From Rhizobium esperanzae (GTDB lineage Bacteria > Pseudomonadota > Alphaproteobacteria > Rhizobiales > Rhizobiaceae), in assembly GCF_002204185.1 (NCBI RefSeq), contig NZ_MXPU01000006.1:280901-344900 (forward strand): 64,000 bases of DNA. Reading direction: 5' to 3'. This document shows, in pieces, positions 45,494 to 54,122 of this stretch; position 1 is the stretch's first letter; each line of letters opens with the position of its first letter. The position numbers and the translations under genes are program-made. The notes under the pieces are model-generated. The model made no database searches and was not told where the DNA came from. It saw nothing but the letters and a program-made list of their open reading frames with translations.

Positions 45494-46491
45494 GGGCCAT
45501 CCTCCGTGAATGCCGTACCCTCGCCATTGATCACCCGGCGGTGCTGTTCCATGTCGACATTCCGCCCTGAAAGGATCGCAACGACCGGGCCGCCGGAGCT
45601 GATCTTGCCCGCCAGCAGCGCTGCTATTCCGACCGCTCCCGCGCCCTCGACGATCTCGCGCTCACAGGCATAGGCATGACGCATGCCTGCGGCGATCTCC
45701 GCCTCCGTCAGCAGGACGACCTCGTCGAGAAGCGCCTGGCACATGGTGAAAGTCACGCGATTGTCGAGGCCGATGCCACCGCCGAGCGAATCCGCAAGGC
45801 TTCTCACTTCCTCGACCTGCACCGGCCGTCCGGCATCGAGGCTCGCTTTCATCGCGGCGCCGTGTTCCATCGTCAGGCCGATCACTCTCGTTTTCGGATT
45901 GACGCCCTTGATTGCAGCGGCAACGCCCGCAGCAAGGCCGCCACCCGAGAGCGGCACCAGAACCGTGGCTGTCTGCGGCAATGCATCGACGATCTCGAGC
46001 CCCAGCGTCCCCTGCCCGGCTACGACAGCCGGGTGGTCAAAAGGCGGGACCATCACCAACCCTTGCTCTCGCACCAGCCGGTCCACCTCCTCCTGCGCCT
46101 CGTCCTGTGATCGACCGACGATGCACACATCGGCGCCCAGACGGCGGATTTCTGAAACCTTGTTCGCCGGCACCAGCCGCGACATGCAGATCGTTGCGAC
46201 CATGCCTTGTGCCTTCGCCGCATGGGCAAGCGCCCGGCCGTGATTTCCCGTCGAGGCGGCGACGACCCCGCGCACGCGTTCCGCCGGCGACAATGACGCT
46301 ACCGCATTGGTCGCCCCGCGAAGTTTGAAGCTGCCCGTCGTCTGATGATGTTCGAGCTTCAGCCAGACCGGAACGCCCGCGATCTCGCCGAGCGATGCCG
46401 ACGACACGATCGGCGTTTCCACAACACGGCCGGCGATCCGGTGCGCCGCCGCACGGATATCCTCCAAGGAAACTGGCAAGGGGGCCCTCAT
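45490..46491 (-). CDS. eutB: EutB, threonine dehydratase-like PLP enzyme
   Basis: 333 residues, fold-type II PLP. Schiff-base Lys56 in 'TTGSFKLRGA', phosphate-binding 'PLSGGGLAAG'. A water- or ammonia-eliminating step on hydroxy-diaminobutyrate is the expected role. ATG 46491 has GGGGAAGG eight bases upstream; 46509 would add six residues. Confidence 0.92.
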   Translation of the reverse strand: MRAPLPVSLEDIRAAAHRIAGRVVETPIVSSASLGEIAGVPVWLKLEHHQTTGSFKLRGATNAVASLSPAERVRGVVAASTGNHGRALAHAAKAQGMVATICMSRLVPANKVSEIRRLGADVCIVGRSQDEAQEEVDRLVREQGLVMVPPFDHPAVVAGQGTLGLEIVDALPQTATVLVPLSGGGLAAGVAAAIKGVNPKTRVIGLTMEHGAAMKASLDAGRPVQVEEVRSLADSLGGGIGLDNRVTFTMCQALLDEVVLLTEAEIAAGMRHAYACEREIVEGAGAVGIAALLAGKISSGGPVVAILSGRNVDMEQHRRVINGEGTAFTEDGP

Positions 46492-46495
46492 GCGC

Positions 46496-47284
46496 TCAGC
46501 CTTCCCCATAGGGCCTGGTCATCAGTTGACCGAGCTCGGGCCGCGGCTGACCGTCGCCGCAAAGCCGCAGGCATGCCCAGGCGGTGGCGAGATTGCTGGT
46601 CACCACCGGCTTGCCTGTCTCGGCTTCGATGCGGGCGGCAACCTGTGCGGCGCGCACGGCGGTGCAGGAAATGAACAGTGCATCGGATTGTGGCGCCAGC
46701 GCCTGGCGGGCAAAGGCGGCTATTTCATCCGGCGCAATCCGTGCCATCTCGCGGTCGTCGCTCAGACCGAGGCAGGTAAAGCGGTCGATCGCAAAACCAT
46801 GACGGGTGAAATAATCCGCCATCGGCCGGCTGGTTTCGATCGTATAGGGTGTCAGCACGGAAATCCGCCTGGCGCCGAGCGCCTTCAGGGCTTCTACAGC
46901 AGCCGCCGTTGGCGTCACCACTGAAACGCCCGGCTTGGCCGCATGGATCGCTTCCTCGATCTTGCGGTCGCCGATCACGACCGAGGCGGCGGTGCAGGAA
47001 TACATGACGGCATCCAGCGTCTCACCCGGCAGAATGAGCCCTGCGCCTTGGGTCAGCGACGGCTGCATCTTCAGGAGATTTTCTGCCGTCACGGGATTGG
47101 CGTAGTGGATGCGGCTGACATAGACGCCGATACGGTCGCTGGCGACCATGCGTCGGAAGTCGGCTTCCGTCGTGTGGTCGGTCGCCAGAATGACGAGGCC
47201 GATAAGTTTTTCCAGCGGCCGGTCGTCCAGCCGTGGCAGTCGGCCGGCGGGAATGATCTCGATCGATTTCGTCATGTCAGTCAT
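46496..47284 (-). CDS. eutA: EutA, Asp/Glu racemase-family enzyme
   Basis: About 262 residues, arylmalonate decarboxylase/maleate isomerase-like. Two Cys in mirrored motifs, 'VMYSCTAASVV' and 'LFISCTAVRAAQ', are the expected catalytic pair. Probably adjusts stereochemistry of the hydroxyectoine-derived intermediate. Starts at 47296, 47284 or 47275 are possible; all overlap or touch the ehuD stop. Confidence 0.9.
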   Translation of the reverse strand: MTDMTKSIEIIPAGRLPRLDDRPLEKLIGLVILATDHTTEADFRRMVASDRIGVYVSRIHYANPVTAENLLKMQPSLTQGAGLILPGETLDAVMYSCTAASVVIGDRKIEEAIHAAKPGVSVVTPTAAAVEALKALGARRISVLTPYTIETSRPMADYFTRHGFAIDRFTCLGLSDDREMARIAPDEIAAFARQALAPQSDALFISCTAVRAAQVAARIEAETGKPVVTSNLATAWACLRLCGDGQPRPELGQLMTRPYGEG

Positions 47285-47936
47285 CCATCCTGGCATAGCG
47301 CTCCTCGAGCCAGCGCAATCCGAGAACCGAAATCAGGCTGATGACGAGGAAGAAGACGCCGACGAGCGTCATGGGTTCAATATAGCGATAGTTGCTATTG
47401 GCGATGCTTTTGGCCTGGTTCATCAGTTCCAGCACGGTGATCGCCGATAGCAGTGGCGTTTCCTTGAACATGGCGATGAAATAATTGGCGAGCGCCGGGA
47501 TCATTGGCGGGATCGCCTGCGGCAAGATCACGTGGATCCAGGCCTGGCGCGTCGTCAGATTGGTAGCCCTGGCCGCTTCCCATTGTCCGCGCGAAACGTT
47601 CTCGATGCCGGCGCGATAGACCTCGGCCGTATAGGTCGCATAATGAATGCCCATGCCGATGACGCCGGCGGTGAGCGGCGACAGCCGGATGCCGATATCC
47701 GGCAGGACGTAGAAGATGAAGTAGAGCTGCACCAGCAGCGGCGTACCGCGGATGAATTCCGCGACGAAGCCGACCGTTCCGGAAATGGCGGCGACCGGTG
47801 ACCGCCGCGCGATGGCAAGCGCGAGGCCTGCGACCATGGCGACAGCAGCGCCGAGGATGGTCGCGAGAATGGTGATCTTGAACCCTTCGAGAAGGGTCGG
47901 CATGATCTGCCAGACGAAATCCCAATCCCATTCCAT
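47277..47936 (-). CDS. ehuD: Ectoine/hydroxyectoine ABC permease EhuD
   Basis: 219 residues, polar amino-acid type. 'FIRGTPLLVQLYFIFYVLPDIGI' and EAA loop 'GQWEAARATNLTTRQAWIHVILPQAIPP'. Second permease of EhuABCD, the ectoine/5-hydroxyectoine importer known from Sinorhizobium. Confidence 0.92.
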   Translation of the reverse strand: MEWDWDFVWQIMPTLLEGFKITILATILGAAVAMVAGLALAIARRSPVAAISGTVGFVAEFIRGTPLLVQLYFIFYVLPDIGIRLSPLTAGVIGMGIHYATYTAEVYRAGIENVSRGQWEAARATNLTTRQAWIHVILPQAIPPMIPALANYFIAMFKETPLLSAITVLELMNQAKSIANSNYRYIEPMTLVGVFFLVISLISVLGLRWLEERYARMDD

Positions 47937-47940
47937 ATGA

Positions 47941-48600
47941 TCAGGTCCTCATGCCGTCGAGGCCGCGTGTCATCCGTCGCTCCAAGAGGCGCATCGCCGC
48001 CGAGATGGCGGAGGCCATGAGGAAATAGAGGATGAGGATCGTTGCGAAGGGCACCAGCGTATTGCCGGTCTGCGCCCGCACCACTTGCGCCTGAAAGGTC
48101 ATGTCGGTCAGCGAGATCAGCGACACGACGGCCGTGCCCTTCAAAAGCTCGATCGCATTGTTGCAGAAGGTCGGCAGCATCAGCGGCAATGCCAGCGGCA
48201 GGATGACGTGGCGCATGCGCTGGTAGCGCGACAGATTGAGCGCGATACAGGCTTCCGATTGTTCGCGCCCGACGGCCTTGACGGCGCCACGCACCACCTC
48301 CGCGCCATAGGCGCCGACATTCAGACCGAGCGCCAGCACGCCCGCCTGCAGCGGCGTCAGCGTCAATCCCGCGAAGGGCAGGACGAAATAGACCCAGAAG
48401 AGTTGGACGAAGATCGAGGTACCGCGAAAGAATTCGATATAGGCGGTCGCCAGAGCCCGGAGGGCGAAGAAACGCGACAGGCGGCCGAGACCGGCCAGGA
48501 AGGCCATGACGAGCGCCAGCGCCGAGCCCATGATCGTCAGCTCGAGCGTCACCAGGGCCCCTTGAAGGATCAGTGTCAGATAGCCGGACCAGACCGACAT
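47941..48600 (-). CDS. ehuC: Ectoine/hydroxyectoine ABC permease EhuC
   Basis: 219 residues. 'FFRGTSIFVQLFWVYFVLPFAG' and EAA loop 'EQSEACIALNLSRYQRMRHVILPLALP'. Start 'MSVWSGYLTLI' chosen over an 18-residue extension that runs into the hairpin region. Four bases separate it from ehuD. Confidence 0.92.
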   Translation of the reverse strand: MSVWSGYLTLILQGALVTLELTIMGSALALVMAFLAGLGRLSRFFALRALATAYIEFFRGTSIFVQLFWVYFVLPFAGLTLTPLQAGVLALGLNVGAYGAEVVRGAVKAVGREQSEACIALNLSRYQRMRHVILPLALPLMLPTFCNNAIELLKGTAVVSLISLTDMTFQAQVVRAQTGNTLVPFATILILYFLMASAISAAMRLLERRMTRGLDGMRT

Positions 48601-48637
48601 CGGCAGCTCATTTCTCTGGAGATGGCGCGAAGGGCAA

Positions 48638-48660
48638 CCGGCCATCGGGAGCATGGCCGG
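48638..48660 (-). promoter_or_regulatory. Intercistronic hairpin after ehuB
   Basis: CCGGCCAT, seven-base loop, ATGGCCGG: a perfect eight-base stem 15 bases past the ehuB stop and before ehuC. Confidence 0.6.
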
Positions 48661-48674
48661 CTGCTTACATCAGG

Positions 48675-49523
48675 TTACTTGGCGGCAGCGCACAGCTTTT
48701 CGCGGCTCGTCGACATCGCCGCCTTGGCCGAGAAGCCGTAGGGTTCGATGATCTTGGCGAACTCGCCCGATTCCTTCAGCTTCTTCAGCTCGACGTCGAA
48801 GGCATCGCGAAGCGCAACGTCCTGCTTACGGAAGGCGGCGCCGTCGCAATAGACCGGCGCATTGACGACGGGGGCGACGGTTTCGAGGTTCGGATCGTTC
48901 GCCTTGGTCAACAGGTCGTGGATCGACAGGACCGGCAGCGAATAGACGTCGATGCGGCCGTCCTGCAGCATCTTGATGCCGCTCTGCCCGTCCGGAACGA
49001 CGATGACGCGGTCACGCGGCACGCCGGCTTCCAGCGCCAGCTTCTCTTCCGTACCGCCGCCCGGCGCGCCGATCTTGGCGTTCGGGTTGTCGGCGATATC
49101 CTTGTAGCTGGTCAGCTTCAGCGGGTTGCCCTTCTTGAGAGCAAAGGCTTCAGCGTCGCACAGGATCGGTTCGGAATAGGCGACGGCATTGCAGCGTTCG
49201 GGCTTCATGAACAGGCCCGCCGTAATTGCGTCGTGTCGGCCGGCCTGCAGGCCGGGAATCATCGCGCCGTACTCGGAGATAGAGGCGACGACTTCCTTGA
49301 CGCCCAGCTTTTCGAAGATCACGCGGGCCACGTCGGGGGCAGCGCCCGAAACCTTGCCGTCGGCTCCGACCGCCGTGAACGGCGGCTCGTTGGCGATGGC
49401 GATACGGGCGAAACCCTGTTCCTTCAGCTGTTCGAGCTTGTCATCGGCGGCGGATACCGGAGCGGCCGCCGTAACCAGAAGCACCGACAGGCTGACGGCA
49501 CTCAAAAAATATCCTGCTTTCAT
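48675..49523 (-). CDS. ehuB: Ectoine/hydroxyectoine binding protein EhuB
   Basis: 282 residues with signal peptide ('MKAGYFLSAVSLSVLLVTAAAPVSA'). Family-3 fold: 'GFARIAIANEPPFTAVGADGKVSGAAPDVA', 'MIPGLQAGRHDAITAGLFMKPERCNAVAYSEP'. Periplasmic receptor of EhuABCD. AGGAG nine bases before the ATG. Confidence 0.93.
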   Translation of the reverse strand: MKAGYFLSAVSLSVLLVTAAAPVSAADDKLEQLKEQGFARIAIANEPPFTAVGADGKVSGAAPDVARVIFEKLGVKEVVASISEYGAMIPGLQAGRHDAITAGLFMKPERCNAVAYSEPILCDAEAFALKKGNPLKLTSYKDIADNPNAKIGAPGGGTEEKLALEAGVPRDRVIVVPDGQSGIKMLQDGRIDVYSLPVLSIHDLLTKANDPNLETVAPVVNAPVYCDGAAFRKQDVALRDAFDVELKKLKESGEFAKIIEPYGFSAKAAMSTSREKLCAAAK

Positions 49524-49581
49524 CGTTCCCAACTCCTGTGGCTTTCTCTTGCGTTTTGTTGTTCGCGGGCAATGTCTGAGG

Positions 49582-50367
49582 TCAGACGCGGTGCCCTGCC
49601 GCGATGATCTTACGCAGGAATGTCTGCGTCCTTTCCTGCGTCGGATTGCGGAAGATGTCGCCCGGCCTGCCTTCCTCGACGATCCTGCCGCGATCGAAAA
49701 ACAGCACGCGGTCGGCAAAGTCGTGGGCAAAACCCATTTCGTGGGTGACGAGCAGCATCGTCATGTCGGTCTCGGAGGCGAGTCGGCGCATGACGTTCAG
49801 CACCTCCTCGACCAGCTCCGGGTCGAGCGCCGAGGTCACCTCGTCGAACAGCATGATCTTCGGCGACAGCGCCAGCGCCCGGGCAATGGCGACACGCTGC
49901 TTCTGCCCGCCGGAAAGCTGCGCCGGGACGCTTTTCGCCTTGTCGGCAAGGCCGACCATATCGAGAAGCTCCATCGCCCGCTTCTCCGCTTGCGGCCGCT
50001 TGATCCCCTTGGTCAGCATCGGCGCCAGCGTCACATTGTCGAGGACGCATTTATGCGGGAACAGGTTGAAGTGCTGAAAGACCATGCCGATCTTCTCGCG
50101 CATGCGATGCAGATGCCGTTCATCGGCCGCCACCAGTCCGCTGCCGCCGGGCATGTGATAGAGCTGCTCGCCGTCGACCTCGATATGGCCGCCGCTGATC
50201 GTCTCCAGCGTCATCAGGATGCGCAGGATCGTCGTCTTGCCGGAGCCGGACGGCCCGATCAGCGCCAGTTTCTCGCCCGGCATGACATTCATCGACAGGC
50301 CGTCGAGCACGGTCAGCGGACCGTATCTCTTGACGATGTTGTCGATGCGGATGATGGGCGAAGGCAT
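49582..50367 (-). CDS. ehuA: Ectoine/hydroxyectoine ABC ATPase EhuA
   Basis: 261 residues. Walker A GPSGSGKTT, Q-loop 'MVFQHFNLFPHK', LSGGQKQR, '[13 protein letters not shown]', 'VTHEMGFA'. First gene of ehuABCD-eutABCDE, with AAGGAG eight bases upstream and a promoter-like sequence at 50403-50431. Confidence 0.93.
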   Translation of the reverse strand: MPSPIIRIDNIVKRYGPLTVLDGLSMNVMPGEKLALIGPSGSGKTTILRILMTLETISGGHIEVDGEQLYHMPGGSGLVAADERHLHRMREKIGMVFQHFNLFPHKCVLDNVTLAPMLTKGIKRPQAEKRAMELLDMVGLADKAKSVPAQLSGGQKQRVAIARALALSPKIMLFDEVTSALDPELVEEVLNVMRRLASETDMTMLLVTHEMGFAHDFADRVLFFDRGRIVEEGRPGDIFRNPTQERTQTFLRKIIAAGHRV

Positions 50368-50402
50368 TCATGTCTCTCCTTGTTGAGACAAGCAATGACC
50401 TA

Positions 50403-50431
50403 ACGATGACGGCGCTCGAAAATCATGTCAA
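50403..50431 (-). promoter_or_regulatory. Candidate ehuA promoter
   Basis: TTGACA (50431-50426), 17 bases, CATCGT (50408-50403). The -35 is perfect and the -10 weak, and the same architecture (TTGACA-N17-CATTGT) stands before the asnC gene. A weak -10 fits a promoter that needs activation or is tightly repressed. Confidence 0.5.
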
Positions 50432-50456
50432 TTCGTAAAATAATATCATGACAATT
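50422..50456 (-). promoter_or_regulatory. Direct repeats before ehuA, candidate EnuR sites
   Basis: AATTGTCATGAT (50456-50445) and AATTGACATGAT (50433-50422), 11 of 12 identical, 23 bases apart, two helix turns. The second overlaps the -35. MocR/GabR-type regulators bind direct repeats, so EnuR is the obvious candidate. A related AATTTGTCATGAT lies before asnC at 51866-51878. Confidence 0.5.
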
Positions 50457-50489
50457 ATTCTGCGGCTGTCGGCAAATGAGGCGCCCGCC

Positions 50490-51875
50490 TCAAATCGCGA
50501 GCAGCAGCTCTTCCGGATTTCCCTGCGCCAATGAGGCAACGATCCCCAGTCCCGTCCGCAGTTCGCCTTCCGTCGTCGAGCCGAGCGAGATGCGCACCGC
50601 CGGCGTCCAGCCGTGATCGGCGGTGCGGAAGGATTTGCCCGGCGCGATCGCCACGCCGCGCAGCCTTGCCTGCGACACGAAACCATCCTCCGTATGGCTG
50701 CCGAAAAGCGGCAGCCAGACATGCAGGCTTTGCGGATGCCTTCGATAGGAAAGGCCCGCCAGCATCTCCGCTGCGATCGCATGGCGCCCGACAAGGGCGC
50801 GGCGCTGCCAGTTGACAAGTTCCATCGCCGTGCCGTCGCTGACCCAGCGGGTGGCGATTTCGGCCATCGCCGGCGTCGCCATCCAATTGGAGACGAGATG
50901 GCGGTTGGCAACTGCGGCGACATAGCGGTCGGGCGCAACGAGATAGCCGATCCTGAGGCCCGGAACGGTGATCTTCGTGAAGCTTGTGACATAGAGCGTC
51001 CGCTCCGGCGCGAAGGCGGCCATCGGCGGCGCGCGGTCCTCGACCATTGGCCCGAGAATGTCGTTTTCGATGATCGCTATGTCATGCTTGGCGGCAACGG
51101 CAGCGAGCGCCTGCCGGCGCTCTGCGCTCATCAGCGCCGCCATCGGATTGATCACCGACGGCTGCAGGAAGATCGCCCGAATCGGCCCCGTCCGGCAGGC
51201 CTCGTCCAGCGCTTCGGGAATCATGCCCTCCTCGTCGATCGCCAGCCCCTCGAGATGCAGGCCGAGATAGGTGGAGAGCGGCACCAGCGTATGATGGCTG
51301 ATCGCCTCGGTCGCAATGGTCGAACCGGGCGGGGCGACGCTCATCAGCGCCACCGTCATGCCCGATGTCGCGCCATTCGTCAGACTGATGTTCAGCGGCG
51401 ATGCGTCGAGGCCGCAGCGCGCCAGCCATTCCGTGGCAACGACGCGATGGCGGGGAAAGACCATGTTCGGCCGGAACGACAGGGCCGAGCTCGACGGCAG
51501 ATTTTCGGAGAGCCAGCCAAAGGCCTGGCGCAGCCTTTCCAGATGAATCTGCTCGCAGACCGGCTTCAGGATAGAGAGATCGATCACCTCGCCCAGCCGT
51601 TCCGGCAGATAAGGTGGTTCCGGCTCGCGCGGCCGCGTCTGCACGAAGCTGCCGCGTCCGATCTCGCCCGATATCAGCCCCCGGCGGCTCAGTTCGTCAT
51701 AGGCTCGGCTCACCGTCTGCACGGAAAGATGCAGATCATCCGCCAGCTTGCGATGCGGCGGCAATTGCATGCCGTCGGAGAGCTTGCCGTCGGTGATCGC
51801 ATTAGCGATCTGCTCGGCAAGCGAGAGATAGGCAGGCCGGCGGAGTTGCGAGGGATCGGGGCGCCAATTTGTCAT
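50490..51875 (-). CDS. enuR: MocR/GabR-type regulator of ectoine catabolism
   Basis: 461 residues: GntR winged HTH (about 12-80, 'YLSLAEQIANAITDG' and 'LADDLHLSVQTVSRAYDEL') fused to a class-I aminotransferase domain. The PLP Lys is Lys301 ('TSFTKITVPGLRIGY') and the pyridine-nitrogen Asp is Asp272. EnuR senses ectoine breakdown intermediates through PLP and represses the uptake/catabolism operon. It lies upstream of ehuA on the same strand, divergent from asnC. No SD is obvious at the chosen ATG. Confidence 0.92.
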   Translation of the reverse strand: MTNWRPDPSQLRRPAYLSLAEQIANAITDGKLSDGMQLPPHRKLADDLHLSVQTVSRAYDELSRRGLISGEIGRGSFVQTRPREPEPPYLPERLGEVIDLSILKPVCEQIHLERLRQAFGWLSENLPSSSALSFRPNMVFPRHRVVATEWLARCGLDASPLNISLTNGATSGMTVALMSVAPPGSTIATEAISHHTLVPLSTYLGLHLEGLAIDEEGMIPEALDEACRTGPIRAIFLQPSVINPMAALMSAERRQALAAVAAKHDIAIIENDILGPMVEDRAPPMAAFAPERTLYVTSFTKITVPGLRIGYLVAPDRYVAAVANRHLVSNWMATPAMAEIATRWVSDGTAMELVNWQRRALVGRHAIAAEMLAGLSYRRHPQSLHVWLPLFGSHTEDGFVSQARLRGVAIAPGKSFRTADHGWTPAVRISLGSTTEGELRTGLGIVASLAQGNPEELLLAI

Positions 51876-51904
51876 GATTTCAACACTGCTGAAAATCAGT
51901 TCAA

Positions 51905-51933
51905 TTGACAATGCCAAAATGCGCATCCATTGT
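51905..51933 (+). promoter_or_regulatory. Candidate asnC/doe promoter
   Basis: TTGACA (51905-51910), 17 bases, CATTGT (51928-51933), ending 43 bases before the AsnC start. Upstream lies AATTTGTCATGAT (51866-51878), in the same orientation to the promoter as before ehuA. Confidence 0.5.
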
Positions 51934-51976
51934 CTTTTCACCGCGTTTGAAATGATTTCTTTCTAAAGAAAGCGCC

Positions 51977-52477
51977 ATGAAACTCGACGCCATCGATTTG
52001 CGAATCCTCGACGCCATCCAGCACGACGGACGCATTACCAAGCTGGCGCTGGCCGAAAAGGCAGGGCTGTCGCCTACGCCATGCTGGATGCGGCTGCGCA
52101 AGCTCGAAAAGGCGGGGATCATTACCGGCTACCACGCCCGCATCGCGCCGCGGCGCATAGCGCCGGTCGCCAGCGTGATGATGGAAGTGACGCTCGCCAA
52201 TCATCGCCAGGCCGATTTCGAGCGCTTCGAGCGCGCCGTTGCCGCAACCCCCGAGATCGTCGCCTGCTGGTCGGTCGGCGGCGGCGTCGACTATATCCTG
52301 AAAATCATGGCGGCCGATATCGACGCTTATCAGCGGCTGGTCGACGGTCTTCTCGACCGCGAACTCGGCATCGACCGCTACTTCACCTACGTCGTCACCA
52401 AGACGGTGAAGGAGGACACAGTCCTTCCGGTCTCTTCCTTCTCCGCCTCCGGGAAGGAAGAACACAACGTCTCCTAG
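51977..52477 (+). CDS. AsnC/Lrp-family regulator of the ectoine locus
   Basis: 166 residues: HTH (about 5-50, 'IDLRILDAIQHDGRITKLALAEKAGLSPTPCWMRLRKLEKAGII') and RAM/AsnC ligand domain ('VMMEVTLANHRQADFERFERAVAATPEIVACWSVGGGVDYILKI'). Such an AsnC-type gene (AsnC/DoeX) accompanies ectoine breakdown genes elsewhere and is thought to activate them. First gene before doeC, doeD and the MDR oxidoreductase. Confidence 0.92.
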   Translation: MKLDAIDLRILDAIQHDGRITKLALAEKAGLSPTPCWMRLRKLEKAGIITGYHARIAPRRIAPVASVMMEVTLANHRQADFERFERAVAATPEIVACWSVGGGVDYILKIMAADIDAYQRLVDGLLDRELGIDRYFTYVVTKTVKEDTVLPVSSFSASGKEEHNVS

Positions 52478-52519
52478 ACAATCTGTCTAGCAGACGGCCG
52501 TCCTTTAGACCGTCTGTCT
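52474..52519. promoter_or_regulatory. Phased repeats between asnC and doeC
   Basis: CTAGACA-ATC-TGTCTAG (52474-52490) is a perfect palindrome overlapping the asnC stop. TAGAC-N2-TCTGTCT recurs at 52475-52488 and 52506-52519 (12 of 14 identical), exactly 31 bases apart. The second also sits in a CAGACGG/CCGTCTG stem (52491-52516). No T-run, so an operator, for example for the AsnC protein, is more likely than a terminator. Confidence 0.5.
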
Positions 52520-52597
52520 CTTTCCGCCTTCGGTAAAGGACAATCTCTCGTCGGCTCTTGTGGAAGACTTGCGTCAACCGCAAACGAGGAGATGGAC

Positions 52598-54094
52598 ATG
52601 ACCGCCGTTTTTGCCCGCCCCGACTATCATGATGCGCTGTCACGGCTTGCCGACCGTCATCTCCTTCGCGATCTCGCCTATGTCGGCGGCCGGTGGATCG
52701 CGGGGGCGACAGGCAAAAGCTTCGCTGTTGCCGATCCGGCCTCTTCGGCAACGCTGGCCTGGGTTGCGAGCCTCGATGCGGAGGAGACGGCGATGGCGAT
52801 CGATGCGGCGTCGCAGGCCTTTGCCGCTTGGCGCGCGATGCTGCCGCAGCACCGCGCGGCGATCCTGCGAAAATGGCACGCGTTGATGCTCGCCGCCAGG
52901 GAAGATCTGGCGTTGATCATGACGCTCGAACAGGGCAAGCCGCTTGCCGAAGCGCGTGGTGAGATCGACTACGCCGCCTCCTTCATCGAGTGGTATGCCG
53001 AAGAAGGCAAGCGGCTGAACGCCGAAAGCGTCACCAGCCATCTGGCCGGGGCGGAAACGATTGTCCGGCGGGAGCCGCTTGGGGTCGTCGGTGTCGTCAC
53101 GCCCTGGAATTTCCCTTCCGCCATGCTCACCCGCAAAGCGGCCGCAGCGCTTGCCGCAGGCTGCACGGTCGTCGCCCACCCCTCCTCGGAAACGCCGATT
53201 TCTGCCCTTGCGCTTGCCGAGCTCGGTGAACGGGCCGGCATTCCCGCCGGCGTCTTCAACGTGGTCACCGGCCATGCTGCAACGATCGTCGGACGGATGT
53301 GCAGCGATAGCCGCCTGCGCGCCATGAGCTTCACGGGTTCGACCGAGGTTGGCCGCCTGATCGCCGCCCAGTGCGCGCCGACCATGAAGCGGCTGGTAAT
53401 GGAACTCGGCGGACACGCGCCGCTGATTGTCTTCGACGATGCCGATGTCACGAAAGCCGTCGAGATCGCCGTCGGCGCGAAGTTTGCCACATCAGGTCAG
53501 GATTGCCTTGCCGCCAACCGCATTTTTGTCCAGCGACGCATTGCCGATGCCTTCGCCACCGCTTTTACCGCGCGTATCGGCGCGCTGAAGGTCGGCGCAG
53601 GCATCGAGGCCGAAAGCGAAATCGGGCCGCTGATGCATGAACGCGCCGTCCTCAAGGTCGAGGACCAGGTCGCCGATGCCTTGACGCGTGGCGCCCGGCT
53701 CGTTGCCGGGGGCAGCCGCCATAGGGCCGGCCCACTCTTCTATCAGCCGACGCTTTTGGTGGATGTGCCGGCGGATGCGCTGATCATGCGTGAGGAGACT
53801 TTCGGGCCTGTGGCAGCACTTACCACTTTCGATACGGAGGAAGAGGTCGTCGCCCGTGCCAACGATACCGAATATGGCCTGGTCGCCTATGTCGTCACCG
53901 AGAATGGCGCCCGCCAGATGCGCCTCGGCCGCGCGCTGGAATACGGCATGGTGGCGATCAATCGCGTGAAGATCACCGGCGGCCCCATCCCCTTCGGCGG
54001 CTGGAAACAGTCCGGCCTGGGCCGGGAAGGCTCCCGCCACGGGCTCGAGGCCTTCACCGAGCTCAAATATCTCTGCATCGACACCGCCGCCTGA
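52598..54094 (+). CDS. doeC: Aldehyde dehydrogenase, aspartate-semialdehyde oxidising (DoeC type)
   Basis: 498 residues of the succinate-semialdehyde/ALDH family. Asn171 (WNFP), Glu269 ('MELGGHAPLIVF') and catalytic Cys303 ('SGQDCLAANR') are in place. Where most ALDHs have Lys in the cofactor motif KPxxxTP, this protein has His194 ('VVAHPSSETP'). SD GAGGAG abuts an earlier ATG (52592) and is six bases from this one. Expected role: aspartate semialdehyde to aspartate, the last step of ectoine breakdown. Confidence 0.9.
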   Translation: MTAVFARPDYHDALSRLADRHLLRDLAYVGGRWIAGATGKSFAVADPASSATLAWVASLDAEETAMAIDAASQAFAAWRAMLPQHRAAILRKWHALMLAAREDLALIMTLEQGKPLAEARGEIDYAASFIEWYAEEGKRLNAESVTSHLAGAETIVRREPLGVVGVVTPWNFPSAMLTRKAAAALAAGCTVVAHPSSETPISALALAELGERAGIPAGVFNVVTGHAATIVGRMCSDSRLRAMSFTGSTEVGRLIAAQCAPTMKRLVMELGGHAPLIVFDDADVTKAVEIAVGAKFATSGQDCLAANRIFVQRRIADAFATAFTARIGALKVGAGIEAESEIGPLMHERAVLKVEDQVADALTRGARLVAGGSRHRAGPLFYQPTLLVDVPADALIMREETFGPVAALTTFDTEEEVVARANDTEYGLVAYVVTENGARQMRLGRALEYGMVAINRVKITGGPIPFGGWKQSGLGREGSRHGLEAFTELKYLCIDTAA

Positions 54095-54122
54095 GCACCC
54101 AACTTCAAGAAGAGGACAGGAC

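Noticed and set aside
50613..51908. 431-codon plus-strand frame
   Set aside because: Antisense of enuR, which has both HTH and PLP motifs.
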